A stretch of 8,843 bases of DNA from Fimenecus sp963624605 (GCA_963624605.1 CAVFQD010000069.1:1-8843); one strand, 5' to 3'. Positions 1-5,114 are shown, counted from the stretch's first letter. The notes: generated by a model from the sequence alone, not told the origin. Numbers and translations: made by a program.

Positions 1-1145
1 GGGTGAATAATCCCATAGCGGATAAATATGCCATTCATATTAATAAGAATGGAACGCCCAACAAAGGCAACGGTTACACAGCAATGCGAAAAACAAATCT
101 TAAGGAAGTCTACCTTGTAAGATACGCCGATGACGTTAGACTATTCTGTAAAAATCAAGAAGACGCAAATAATATAATGTTAGCCTCAAAGAAATGGCTC
201 AACAAAAGATTGAAATTGCAGTGTTCAGAAGAAAAAACGAGAGTTATCAATATAAGAACGAAATATTCAGAGTTCCTTGGATTTAAAATGAAGGTCAAAC
301 GAAAAGGAAATAAATGGGTTATCACATCTCATGTTTGTGATAAAGCATTAGAACGCTTGAAGATGCAGCTTAAAGAGCAAGTCAAAGTAATCGCCAAACC
401 TCCACATCCAAACCTTCAACCTAAAGCAATCTGCTTATATAATGCAATGGTACGAGGTATTCATAATTACTATAGTATGGCAACCGAAATCAATGCAGAT
501 ATGTCAAATATCCAAAATGAAATAGGAAGGGCATTCAAAGCAAGATGTAGAAACACTCTAAAGAAAAATGGAAATATAAAATCCATAGCTGATAAGGAAA
601 AATACGGCAAGTCTTCGCAAGTTAGATATATAAGTGACTTATATATACTTCCAATAGGATATGTGCAACACAGAAACCCTATAATGAGAAACAGAGTCGT
701 TTGTCCATATACAGTAGAAGGAAGGCAAAAAATACATCGAGACTTAGAGTTACCTAACAGAGTAATTATGGAGAACATATCCAAAAACCCGATTATAGAC
801 ATGTCAATTGAATACAATGATAACAGGGTGTCATTATTCTCAGCACAAAAAGGTAAATGTATCGTAACTGGCATAGAGTTTCTTGATATAGGCGATATAC
901 ATTGTCATCACAAGAAACCCAAAAGTCAAGGAGGTACTGATAAATATAATAATTTATGTCTTGTGCTAAAAGAAGTTCATAAACTAATACATGCGTCTAC
1001 GATTGAAACTATACAACGGTACATAGATATAATACCACTGAATAGTAAAAGCTTAGTTAAGTTAAACAAACTTAGAATAGAAGCAGGACAAAAAAGCATA
1101 GAGATTGTAGACTGGAAAACTATGGAATGGAAATTGAATGCGTGA
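1..1145 (+). CDS. ltrA: Group II intron reverse transcriptase/maturase with HNH domain (5'-truncated)
   Basis: Multifunctional intron-encoded protein that helps the intron RNA fold and splice and copies it into DNA at the target site. The visible 380 residues start inside the reverse transcriptase; the GTG at 3 is not a real start. In order: the RT catalytic motif YADD (about residues 42-45), RT motif 7 with EFLGFKM (about 90-96), an alpha-helical thumb/maturase X region (about 115-270), and a C-terminal HNH endonuclease (about 280-335) with the HCHHKKPKSQGG core, a following NNLCL segment and a terminal HKLIH. The reading frame is open to its stop, and the aspartates and the HNH histidines are present, so the visible part looks intact. 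It stops just before domain V, the normal position for a domain IV ORF. The base composition is more AT-rich than the chromosomal genes at the right of the window. Confidence 0.93.
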   Translation, partial: VNNPIADKYAIHINKNGTPNKGNGYTAMRKTNLKEVYLVRYADDVRLFCKNQEDANNIMLASKKWLNKRLKLQCSEEKTRVINIRTKYSEFLGFKMKVKRKGNKWVITSHVCDKALERLKMQLKEQVKVIAKPPHPNLQPKAICLYNAMVRGIHNYYSMATEINADMSNIQNEIGRAFKARCRNTLKKNGNIKSIADKEKYGKSSQVRYISDLYILPIGYVQHRNPIMRNRVVCPYTVEGRQKIHRDLELPNRVIMENISKNPIIDMSIEYNDNRVSLFSAQKGKCIVTGIEFLDIGDIHCHHKKPKSQGGTDKYNNLCLVLKEVHKLIHASTIETIQRYIDIIPLNSKSLVKLNKLRIEAGQKSIEIVDWKTMEWKLNA

Positions 1146-1169
1146 AAGCAAAGTAAATTTAACACGATG

Positions 1170-1205
1170 GAGCGCCGTGTGCGGTGAAAGTCGCATGCAC
1201 GGTGT
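1170..1205 (+). ncRNA. Group II intron domain V (catalytic hairpin)
   Basis: This is the catalytic hairpin of the ribozyme. It carries the AGC triad at 1171-1173, a lower stem pairing 1172-1180 with 1197-1205 (with G-U wobbles), a two-base AU bulge at 1195-1196, and an upper stem GCGGU/GUCGC closed by a GAAA tetraloop. All the hallmarks of domain V are present. Its position directly after the maturase stop confirms the element is a group II intron rather than a free-standing RT. Confidence 0.9.
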
Positions 1206-1254
1206 GGAGCAGGGGAAAAGATGGAGATAATATCAAATTCTTACCTATTGCTAT

Positions 1255-1469
1255 TAAACACTAAATCAGACTATTGTCAAGAGTGTGGATATGATGGCGA
1301 AATTGAAATTGTACAAAAGAACAATAAACTTATATGGCGTTGCCCTAATTGCGGTAACGAAGACCAATCAAAATTGAATATCGCTCGACATACTTGCGGT
1401 TATATCGGAACACAGTTTTGGAATCAGGGAAGAACACAGGAAATTAAAGAAAGAGTATTACACTTGTAA
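1255..1469 (+). CDS. nrdD: Anaerobic ribonucleoside-triphosphate reductase, 3' exon (C-terminal domain)
   Basis: C-terminal end of class III (oxygen-sensitive) ribonucleotide reductase, which reduces NTPs to dNTPs for DNA synthesis without oxygen. The exon encodes LNTKSDYCQECGYDGEI and onward: a Cys4 zinc site made of CQEC and CPNC, then the glycyl-radical loop TCGYIG and the family's usual end, GRTQEIKERVLHL. The radical is placed on the glycine of this loop by the activase NrdG. An ATG at 1221 opens the same frame, but its first 11 codons fall in intron domain VI, so it is not taken as a real start. The 5' exon with the ten-stranded barrel must lie left of the intron, outside the window. 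The residue before TCGYIG is His (ARHTCGY), where family members I know have Arg. No nrdG follows; a terminator does. Confidence 0.9.
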
Positions 1470-1477
1470 AATAATTT

Positions 1478-1505
1478 AGGCTTCGCATTTTGCGGAGCCT
1501 TTTTC
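1478..1505 (+). terminator. Rho-independent terminator of nrdD
   Basis: A 10-bp stem AGGCTTCGCA/TGCGGAGCCT (one G-U) with a very short T loop, followed by TTTTT. It starts 8 bases after the nrdD stop and separates nrdD from the promoter that follows. Confidence 0.9.
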
Positions 1506-1516
1506 CAAAAAAACGG

Positions 1517-1545
1517 TTGACACATATAAAAAAATATGATAAAAT
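1517..1545 (+). promoter_or_regulatory. Strong sigma-A promoter upstream of a hairpin
   Basis: The -35 TTGACA (1517-1522) and -10 TAAAAT (1540-1545) are separated by exactly 17 bp, with a TGn extended -10 (1537-1539). Transcription should start near 1552. The next element is a terminator hairpin at 1581, so the primary product would be an RNA of roughly 65-70 bases unless polymerase reads through into the excisionase gene. Confidence 0.75.
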
Positions 1546-1580
1546 GTTGACATAATAAATTTAATAAAGAAACGCATATT

Positions 1581-1619
1581 AGCTATAATTCTCATTTGTG
1601 GGAGTTATAGCTTTTTTTA
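1581..1619 (+). terminator. Leader terminator / possible attenuator before xis
   Basis: A 13-bp stem (1581-1593 with 1600-1612; two G-U pairs) with a six-base loop, followed by TTTTTTT. It lies about 30 bases after the predicted start site of the 1517-1545 promoter and about 100 bases before the excisionase gene. It either ends a very short RNA or gates transcription of xis-int. No riboswitch or T-box features were seen in the short leader. Confidence 0.8.
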
Positions 1620-1721
1620 TTGCCTTCTTTAAAGAATTTGTGAAAAAAGGTCAATGTTACGGATTGTAAAAACAAATATCTTGAGCATAGCTATGACCGC
1701 TAATGACAGGGGGTGATGTTA
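1620..1721 (+). promoter_or_regulatory. xis upstream region with a perfect palindrome
   Basis: The stretch between the leader terminator and xis contains the 10-bp perfect palindrome CATAGCTATG (1686-1695), which could be a protein-binding site, and the excisionase Shine-Dalgarno AGGGGGTGAT (1708-1717). I found no convincing -35/-10 pair here, so xis is probably expressed by read-through of the upstream hairpin or from a weak promoter. Confidence 0.35.
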
Positions 1722-1952
1722 ATGACTAAAAACGAAATTCAAGCAATGTATGAGATAATGTTCACAGATTATCCTGACATTGTAAATGTGACGCAGATAC
1801 AGTCTATGCTTGGTATCAGCCGACATCTTGCTTACGCTCTGATTGGAGACGGATATATTCACGGAATTAAAATCGGTAATGCTTATCGTGTTCCGAAAAT
1901 CAATGTGATAAATTACGCTCTCTCGACACAAAATCGGGCTTCTGCAGCATGA
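1722..1952 (+). CDS. xis: Excisionase-like helix-turn-helix DNA-binding protein
   Basis: Small DNA-binding protein of 76 residues. By position and size it is the recombination directionality factor that bends DNA at the element ends and steers the integrase toward excision. The part VNVTQIQSMLGISRHLAYAL is a MerR/excisionase-type helix-turn-helix (about residues 23-42). It is followed by a wing-like GIKIGNAYRVPK, the usual pattern of excisionase-family HTH proteins. The ATG at 1722 was chosen because it sits 8 bases from the GGGGG core of the Shine-Dalgarno; the in-frame GTG at 1713 and ATG at 1716 overlap that site. It is followed by the integrase, with which it forms the integration module. 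Its TGA overlaps a possible small ORF (ATGA). The fold is clear; the excisionase role is inferred from the neighbour. Confidence 0.8.
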   Translation: MTKNEIQAMYEIMFTDYPDIVNVTQIQSMLGISRHLAYALIGDGYIHGIKIGNAYRVPKINVINYALSTQNRASAA

Positions 1953-2071
1953 AGATGCGGTCTGACTTCGTTACCCTAAATAACAGAGTTGACGGACATT
2001 TCTTTCGAGAGTATAATTTAAGAACGGTTCGAAGGGGGTGTCCGCTTTGTCTGTCAAAAAGAAGGAGGTAA
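1949..2071 (+). CDS. Possible 40-codon coupled ORF between xis and int
   Basis: An open frame of 40 codons whose ATG overlaps the xis stop (ATGA) and whose TAA ends 4 bases before the integrase ATG. Its last sense codons, AGA AGG AGG, contain the integrase Shine-Dalgarno. The product would be short and basic, with a CPLC motif near the end (GCPLCLSKRRR). I recognise no family. No good ribosome binding site lies upstream, so translation would need re-initiation after xis. It could be a leader peptide that couples xis and int translation, or simply chance. The promoter at 1989-2017 lies inside it. Confidence 0.3.
   Translation: MKMRSDFVTLNNRVDGHFFREYNLRTVRRGCPLCLSKRRR
1989..2017 (+). promoter_or_regulatory. 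Integrase promoter
   Basis: TTGACG (1989-1994), a 17-bp spacer and a perfect TATAAT (2012-2017). It would start transcription near 2024 and let int be expressed without xis. Confidence 0.7.
1989..2057. repeat. 10-bp inverted repeat flanking the int promoter and leader
   Basis: TTGACGGACA (1989-1998) pairs with TGTCTGTCAA (2048-2057) over all ten positions (one G-U). The left arm covers the -35 element and the right arm ends 5 bases before the integrase Shine-Dalgarno. A second short complement, TGTCC at 2039-2043, could compete for the left arm. It could be a binding site for Xis or a repressor, or an RNA hairpin in xis read-through transcripts only, since a transcript from 2024 lacks the left arm. 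Confidence 0.5.
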
Positions 2072-2075
2072 TATC

Positions 2076-3263
2076 ATGACAGCAGGACATCTGCAAATAA
2101 AAAACGGTTATTACTATATTGTACTAAACTATACCAACTCAAAAGGAGTTCGAAAACAACCGTGGTTTCCGACCGGATTACCGGAGAAAAACAACAAGAA
2201 GCGCGCTGAAGCAATGCTTATGGAAATGCGCCGCTCCTTTGTGAAGCCTGTTGAGGAGAATACATATGGGGATATTTCTCCAAATATGCTTTTTTCCGAT
2301 TATATGAAGGTATGGCTTGAAATTATAAGAGGTTCGGTTGAAAAGACCACATTTTCGTCCTATTCACGAATGGTAATGAAAAAAATCGTTCCGTATTTCC
2401 GTGACCTTGGTGTTACGCTCGAAGGACTTGGCGCAAAACACATTCAAAGCTTTTATTTACACGAGCTTAAGACAGTATCCGCCAATACAGTTATCCACGA
2501 ACATGCCAACATTCACAAGGCACTGAAATATGCTGTAAAGATGGACCTTATCCAATACAATCCGGCGGATAAAGTGGAACGACCAAAAAAGGAAAAATTT
2601 GTTGCCGACTACTATAAGCAAGAGGAGCTTGAACAATTATTTGAGGCAACAAAAAACCATCCGTATTCGCTTTTAATTCAAATGACAGCTTTCTATGGCT
2701 TGCGCCGCAGTGAGGCACTTGGACTTAAATGGGATGCCATTGATTTTGAACGCAATACAATTACCATTCGACATGTTGTAACAAATGTAAATGTGGACGG
2801 TAAGTATGAAATTGTGTGTGAAGACAGGGCAAAAACAAAGTCCAGTCTTCGTTCATTGCCTCTTGTCACAAGTGTCAAGAAAAAACTTATTAGCGAAAAA
2901 AATCAGCAGAAAGAAAATAAGCGTGTCTGCGGTAACTGCTATAATTACGAATATGACGGTTATGTTTTTGTTGATGCGATGGGTAATATTTTTAATCCGA
3001 GAAATGTCAGCAAAAATTTCGCCACACTTCTTGAACGCAACAATCTGCGACATATTCGCTTCCATGACCTGAGACACAGCTGTGCTTCACTTTTACTTGC
3101 AAACGATGTGCCAATGAAACAGATTCAGGAATGGCTTGGTCACAGTGATATCAGCACAACGGCGAACATATACAGCCATCTTGATTATCAGTCAAAGGTA
3201 AATTCGGCGAATATTATGAACAATATCCTGATTTTGCCGGATGCAAAAAGGCAAGGGTTTTGA
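2076..3263 (+). CDS. int: Tyrosine recombinase (integrase) of a mobile element
   Basis: Site-specific recombinase that inserts and excises the element through a covalent 3'-phosphotyrosine intermediate. The 395 residues give three parts: an N-terminal arm-binding-like region (about 1-55, KNGYYYIVLNYTNSKG), a SAM-like core-binding domain (about 70-170), and a C-terminal catalytic domain (about 180-385). Catalytic residues visible: Arg210 (YGLRRSE), a Lys in AKTKSS (about 253-255), His330 and Arg333 (FHDLRH), His356 (WLGHS) and the nucleophile Tyr366 (NIYSH). All are present, so the enzyme looks active. The start is fixed by AAGGAGGT at 2062-2069, six bases upstream. A CGNC motif at 285-288 sits in a variable loop. 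It ends 70 bp from a tRNA-Ser gene, the classic place for an integrase whose target is that tRNA. It resembles integrases of Firmicutes integrative elements; I cannot tell an ICE from a prophage here. Confidence 0.95.
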   Translation: MTAGHLQIKNGYYYIVLNYTNSKGVRKQPWFPTGLPEKNNKKRAEAMLMEMRRSFVKPVEENTYGDISPNMLFSDYMKVWLEIIRGSVEKTTFSSYSRMVMKKIVPYFRDLGVTLEGLGAKHIQSFYLHELKTVSANTVIHEHANIHKALKYAVKMDLIQYNPADKVERPKKEKFVADYYKQEELEQLFEATKNHPYSLLIQMTAFYGLRRSEALGLKWDAIDFERNTITIRHVVTNVNVDGKYEIVCEDRAKTKSSLRSLPLVTSVKKKLISEKNQQKENKRVCGNCYNYEYDGYVFVDAMGNIFNPRNVSKNFATLLERNNLRHIRFHDLRHSCASLLLANDVPMKQIQEWLGHSDISTTANIYSHLDYQSKVNSANIMNNILILPDAKRQGF

Positions 3264-3286
3264 ATATTATTCTTGCCAGAAGAAAT

Positions 3287-3332
3287 AAAAAGTGCCGAAA
3301 AGCCGCAAAAACACGACATTTCAGCACTTTTT
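3287..3332. terminator. Bidirectional terminator between int and tRNA-Ser
   Basis: AAAAAGTGC (3287-3295) pairs with GCACTTTTT (3324-3332). The stem continues past a C/A mismatch as GAAA/TTTC, with an 18-base loop. Runs of T on the right and of A on the left make it work in both directions: for int on the plus strand and for the tRNA on the minus strand. A second short inverted repeat, GGCAAG/CTTGCC (3250-3255, 3272-3277), spans the int stop. Confidence 0.75.
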
Positions 3333-3333
3333 G

Positions 3334-3422
3334 TGGCGGAAGCGGTGGGATTCGAACCCACGAACCCGTGAAGGCTACCTGATTTCGAATCAGGCTCGTT
3401 ATGACCACTTCGATACGCTTCC
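3334..3422 (-). tRNA. tRNA-Ser (anticodon CGA)
   Basis: Complete type II tRNA on the minus strand with encoded CCA (3334-3336) and discriminator G. The acceptor stem is GGAAGCG/CGCTTCC. The anticodon stem CCTGA/TCAGG encloses the loop TTCGAAA, giving anticodon CGA (plus-strand 3385-3387), which reads UCG serine codons. The long variable arm is typical of serine tRNAs, and the T arm is GTGGG-TTCGAAT-CCCAC. On DNA the anticodon arm is a perfect 17-bp palindrome-like site (3378-3394), a preferred target shape for tyrosine recombinases. The 5' half is repeated at 3560-3601. The gene looks functional; see the duplication finding for its probable origin. Confidence 0.95.
3381..3422. repeat. 42-bp direct repeat, copy 1 (inside intact tRNA-Ser)
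   Basis: The tRNA 5' half, from the mature 5' end through the anticodon loop and two bases of the 3' anticodon stem. It matches 3560-3601 at 40 of 42 positions and in the same orientation. The repeat period is 179 bp. Similarity stops abruptly at both ends, as expected for an attachment-site duplication rather than a general tandem duplication. Confidence 0.9.
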
Positions 3423-3431
3423 GTATATTTA

Positions 3432-3460
3432 ATTATATTCCAGCATTTGATAAAATGCAA
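3432..3460 (-). promoter_or_regulatory. Promoter of the intact tRNA-Ser
   Basis: On the minus strand TTGCAT (3460-3455), 17 bp, TATAAT (3437-3432). The start would fall about 3 bases before the mature tRNA 5' end. Confidence 0.75.
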
Positions 3461-3506
3461 GAAAAAGACGCAAGAAAAACATAAAATTGTGAAATTCGAA
3501 CTCTAA

Positions 3507-3530
3507 AAAAGCCCTTAAATCAAGGATTTT
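3507..3530 (-). terminator. Weak terminator-like hairpin after the tRNA remnant
   Basis: Read on the minus strand, TCCTTGATTTAAGG forms a 4-bp stem extended by A/T pairs across an internal loop and is followed by GCTTTTTT. It would stop the transcript that starts at the promoter of the tRNA fragment. The stem is short, so this is a weak call. Confidence 0.3.
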
Positions 3531-3559
3531 ACGAGGACGAAACAACCAAATAGACCAGC

Positions 3560-3601
3560 GATTTCGAGTCAGGCCCGTTATGACCACTTCGATACGCTTC
3601 C
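3560..3601 (-). pseudogene. tRNA-Ser 5' half: attachment-site scar (repeat copy 2)
   Basis: Forty-two bases matching the 5' half of the intact tRNA-Ser, with two differences (plus-strand A to G at 3568 and T to C at 3575). The acceptor 5' strand, D arm and anticodon loop are kept with the same CGA anticodon. After the loop the sequence changes to unrelated DNA, so the 3' half, variable arm and T arm are missing. A T-arm-like GTTCGAAT further on (minus strand, near 3492-3503) has no matching stems or acceptor and is not counted. It has its own promoter and borders the chromosomal genes, so it may be the original host gene cut at the anticodon loop. Confidence 0.85.
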
Positions 3602-3619
3602 TTATTTACAACAGATAGT

Positions 3620-3648
3620 ATTTTATCAAACGAAAAGCGATTTGTCAA
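3620..3648 (-). promoter_or_regulatory. Promoter of the truncated tRNA-Ser copy
   Basis: On the minus strand TTGACA (3648-3643), 17 bp, TAAAAT (3625-3620), ending 18 bases before the tRNA-like 5' end. It is unrelated in sequence to the promoter of the intact copy. It still looks strong although the gene it serves is broken, consistent with a recent disruption. Confidence 0.7.
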
Positions 3649-3655
3649 ATAATAT

Positions 3656-3684
3656 TTGTAATATTCGGTTGAATATGCTAAAAT
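3656..3684 (+). promoter_or_regulatory. Promoter of the PflX-like gene
   Basis: TTGTAA (3656-3661), 17 bp, TAAAAT (3679-3684) with an extended -10 TGC (3676-3678). It is back to back with the minus-strand promoter at 3620-3648. A start near 3691 would exclude the ATG at 3675 as the start codon of the next gene. Confidence 0.6.
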
Positions 3685-3707
3685 ATTTTCCGAAAGAGGG
3701 TGGAGAT

Positions 3708-4586
3708 GTGCCTTTGTGCAACGCTTGTCCGCGAAAATGCAATGTCGAAAGAAGCGCCGGGGAATTTTCGCACGGATTTTGCAAAATGCCGTATAATGCA
3801 GTGCTTGCGAGGGCGGCTCTTCATCTTTGGGAAGAGCCTGTTATAAGCGGAAAAAACGGCTCCGGTGCAATATTCTTTTCTGGGTGCAATCTCCGTTGCG
3901 TGTTTTGCCAAAACTATGAAATAAGCCATGAAAACTTCGGAAAACAGGTTTCAAAGTCAGAATTTATTAACATAATTAAACGCCTTGAACAGCAGGGTGC
4001 ACATACGATAAACCTTGTTAATCCGTCACATTTTGTTCCGTTTATACGGGATGCTTTGAGTGAATACAAGCCGTCCGTGCCCGTGGTTTACAATACAGGA
4101 GGTTATGACGATATTGACAGCATACGCTCTCTTGACGGTCTTATAGATGTTTATTTGCCGGATTTGAAGTATTTTGACGGTGAGACGGCAAAAAAATATT
4201 CGCACGCCGAGAATTACTTCGAAATTGCATCTAAGGCCGTTCTTGAAATGCAAAGGCAGACAGGCAAAGCTTTGATAAAAGGCGGAATAATGCAAAGGGG
4301 ATTGATAATCCGTCATCTTGTTTTGCCCAAGAATACCGATCAGTCAATAAAAATACTTCGTTGGATTAAGGCTAATTTGCCGATTGAGACATATATAAGC
4401 CTCATGAGTCAATATGTGCCGTACGTGAAAACGGAGTTTATGGAGCTTAACAGGCGCATAGTTACCGCCGAATATCAAAAGGTGCTCGCCGAATTTGAAA
4501 ATTTAGGCTTTGTAAACGGCTTTATGCAGGAGCGTTCCTCGGCACAGACAGACTTTATTCCGAAATTTGATTTAAGCGGCGTTTGA
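3708..4586 (+). CDS. pflX: PflX-like radical SAM protein (pyruvate formate-lyase activase homologue)
   Basis: Radical S-adenosylmethionine enzyme of the PflX group (COG1313), related to glycyl-radical enzyme activases but with no proven substrate that I know of. From the GTG start the protein has 293 residues. An N-terminal cysteine cluster CNACPRKC (Cys4, 7, 11, with another at 25) precedes the ARAALHLWEEP segment typical of the group. The radical SAM cluster is CNLRCVFC (Cys60, 64, 67), followed by QNYEIS. NTGGY, the DLKYFDGETAKKYS stretch and the C-terminal SLMSQYVPY are also family signatures. GTG at 3708 was preferred because AGAGGG lies 7 bases upstream and because the likely promoter covers the longer alternative at ATG 3675, which would add 11 residues. 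The gene is single, with its own promoter. A role in maturing a protein in anaerobic metabolism is plausible but not shown. Confidence 0.85.
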   Translation: MPLCNACPRKCNVERSAGEFSHGFCKMPYNAVLARAALHLWEEPVISGKNGSGAIFFSGCNLRCVFCQNYEISHENFGKQVSKSEFINIIKRLEQQGAHTINLVNPSHFVPFIRDALSEYKPSVPVVYNTGGYDDIDSIRSLDGLIDVYLPDLKYFDGETAKKYSHAENYFEIASKAVLEMQRQTGKALIKGGIMQRGLIIRHLVLPKNTDQSIKILRWIKANLPIETYISLMSQYVPYVKTEFMELNRRIVTAEYQKVLAEFENLGFVNGFMQERSSAQTDFIPKFDLSGV

Positions 4587-4610
4587 CTTCTAAAAAAAAT
4601 ATGGTATACT
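4583..4610 (+). promoter_or_regulatory. mscL-proC promoter
   Basis: TTGACT (4583-4588), 16 bp, TATACT (4605-4610) with a TGG extended -10. The -35 overlaps the stop codon of the upstream radical SAM gene. Confidence 0.7.
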
Positions 4611-4636
4611 TTTAGAAAAATGTGAGGATGATGAAA

Positions 4637-5113
4637 ATGAGTAAAAAGAACGGCTTTGCAGCTGAATTCAGAGAGTTTATTATGAGAGGCAATGTACTTG
4701 ACCTCGCTGTCGGCGTTATTATCGGCGGCGCGTTTCAGACGATTGTAAAATCCTTGGTGGACGATATACTTATGCCTGTTATCAGTCTTTTTACGGGCGG
4801 CATAGACTTCAATAACTGGTTTATCGCACTCGGCAAGGGTGATTTTGCTACTGCGGCTGACGCTGCTGCGGCAGGAGTTGCAACTCTTAATTACGGCACA
4901 TTTATCGGTGCTGTTATCAATTTCCTTATAATGGCGTTTGTAATCTTTCTTCTCGTTAAATCAATAAATAATATATCAAACAAAATAAAGAAGGATGAAG
5001 CGCCCGCGGAGGCTGCGCCGACAACCAAGGTTTGTCCTTATTGCAAGTCGGAAATTGATGTTTCCGCTACAAAATGTCCGCATTGTACTTCTGAATTAAA
5101 AGACGGTGAATAA
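4637..5113 (+). CDS. mscL: Large-conductance mechanosensitive channel MscL with C-terminal zinc ribbon
   Basis: Membrane safety valve that opens under high tension and releases solutes during a sudden fall in external osmolarity; it acts as a homopentamer. The 158 residues begin with the family's amphipathic N-terminus and first membrane helix (FREFIMRGNVLDLAVGVIIG, then GAFQTIVKSLVDDILMP, to about residue 48). A periplasmic-side loop follows (about 50-85), then the second membrane helix (about 88-110). The usual C-terminal helical bundle is replaced by a short Ala/Pro linker and a Cys4 zinc ribbon, CPYC (133-136) and CPHC (147-150). ATG 4637 was chosen because GAGG lies 9 bases upstream and MSKKNGFAAEF is the standard start; GTG 4622 and ATG 4628 and 4631 overlap that site. 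The stop is one base before proC, so both are on one transcript. Confidence 0.95.
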   Translation: MSKKNGFAAEFREFIMRGNVLDLAVGVIIGGAFQTIVKSLVDDILMPVISLFTGGIDFNNWFIALGKGDFATAADAAAAGVATLNYGTFIGAVINFLIMAFVIFLLVKSINNISNKIKKDEAPAEAAPTTKVCPYCKSEIDVSATKCPHCTSELKDGE

Positions 5114-5114
5114 T

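Larger units (their letters stand above)
1..1254 (+). mobile_element. Group II intron (3' part) inserted in nrdD
   Basis: Retroelement made of a self-splicing RNA plus a maturase encoded in domain IV. Seen here: the maturase ORF ends at 1145, domain V follows about 25 bases later (1170-1205), then a purine-rich linker and a domain VI-like segment. The intron probably ends at 1254: group II introns end in A-pyrimidine, the bases before the junction read GCTAT, and the reading frame of nrdD resumes right after it. A1247 lies seven bases from that end and is a possible branch-point adenosine. The 5' part of the intron and the 5' exon lie outside the window. The exact 3' junction is inferred from the host protein and could be off by a base or two. 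Confidence 0.85.

Noticed and set aside
470..874. 134-residue minus-strand open frame opposite the maturase
   Set aside because: Hydrophobic, no family resemblance, no ribosome site, and fully antisense to a well-supported gene.
1221..1254. ATG at 1221 as an independent start for a small zinc protein
   Set aside because: These codons are intron domain VI RNA; the downstream sequence is the NrdD C-terminus and needs its 5' exon.
1547..1552. Second TTGACA as another -35 element
   Set aside because: No -10 at 16-18 bp; the TATAAT at 1584-1589 is 31 bp away and is part of the terminator stem.
2791..3072. Alternative plus-strand frame inside int
   Set aside because: Shadow of the integrase frame, whose catalytic motifs are all in the other frame; no ribosome site.
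3491..3504. T-arm-like GTTCGAAT on the minus strand as the 3' half of a second tRNA
   Set aside because: Its flanks do not pair as a T stem and no acceptor 3' strand CGCTTCC or CCA follows.
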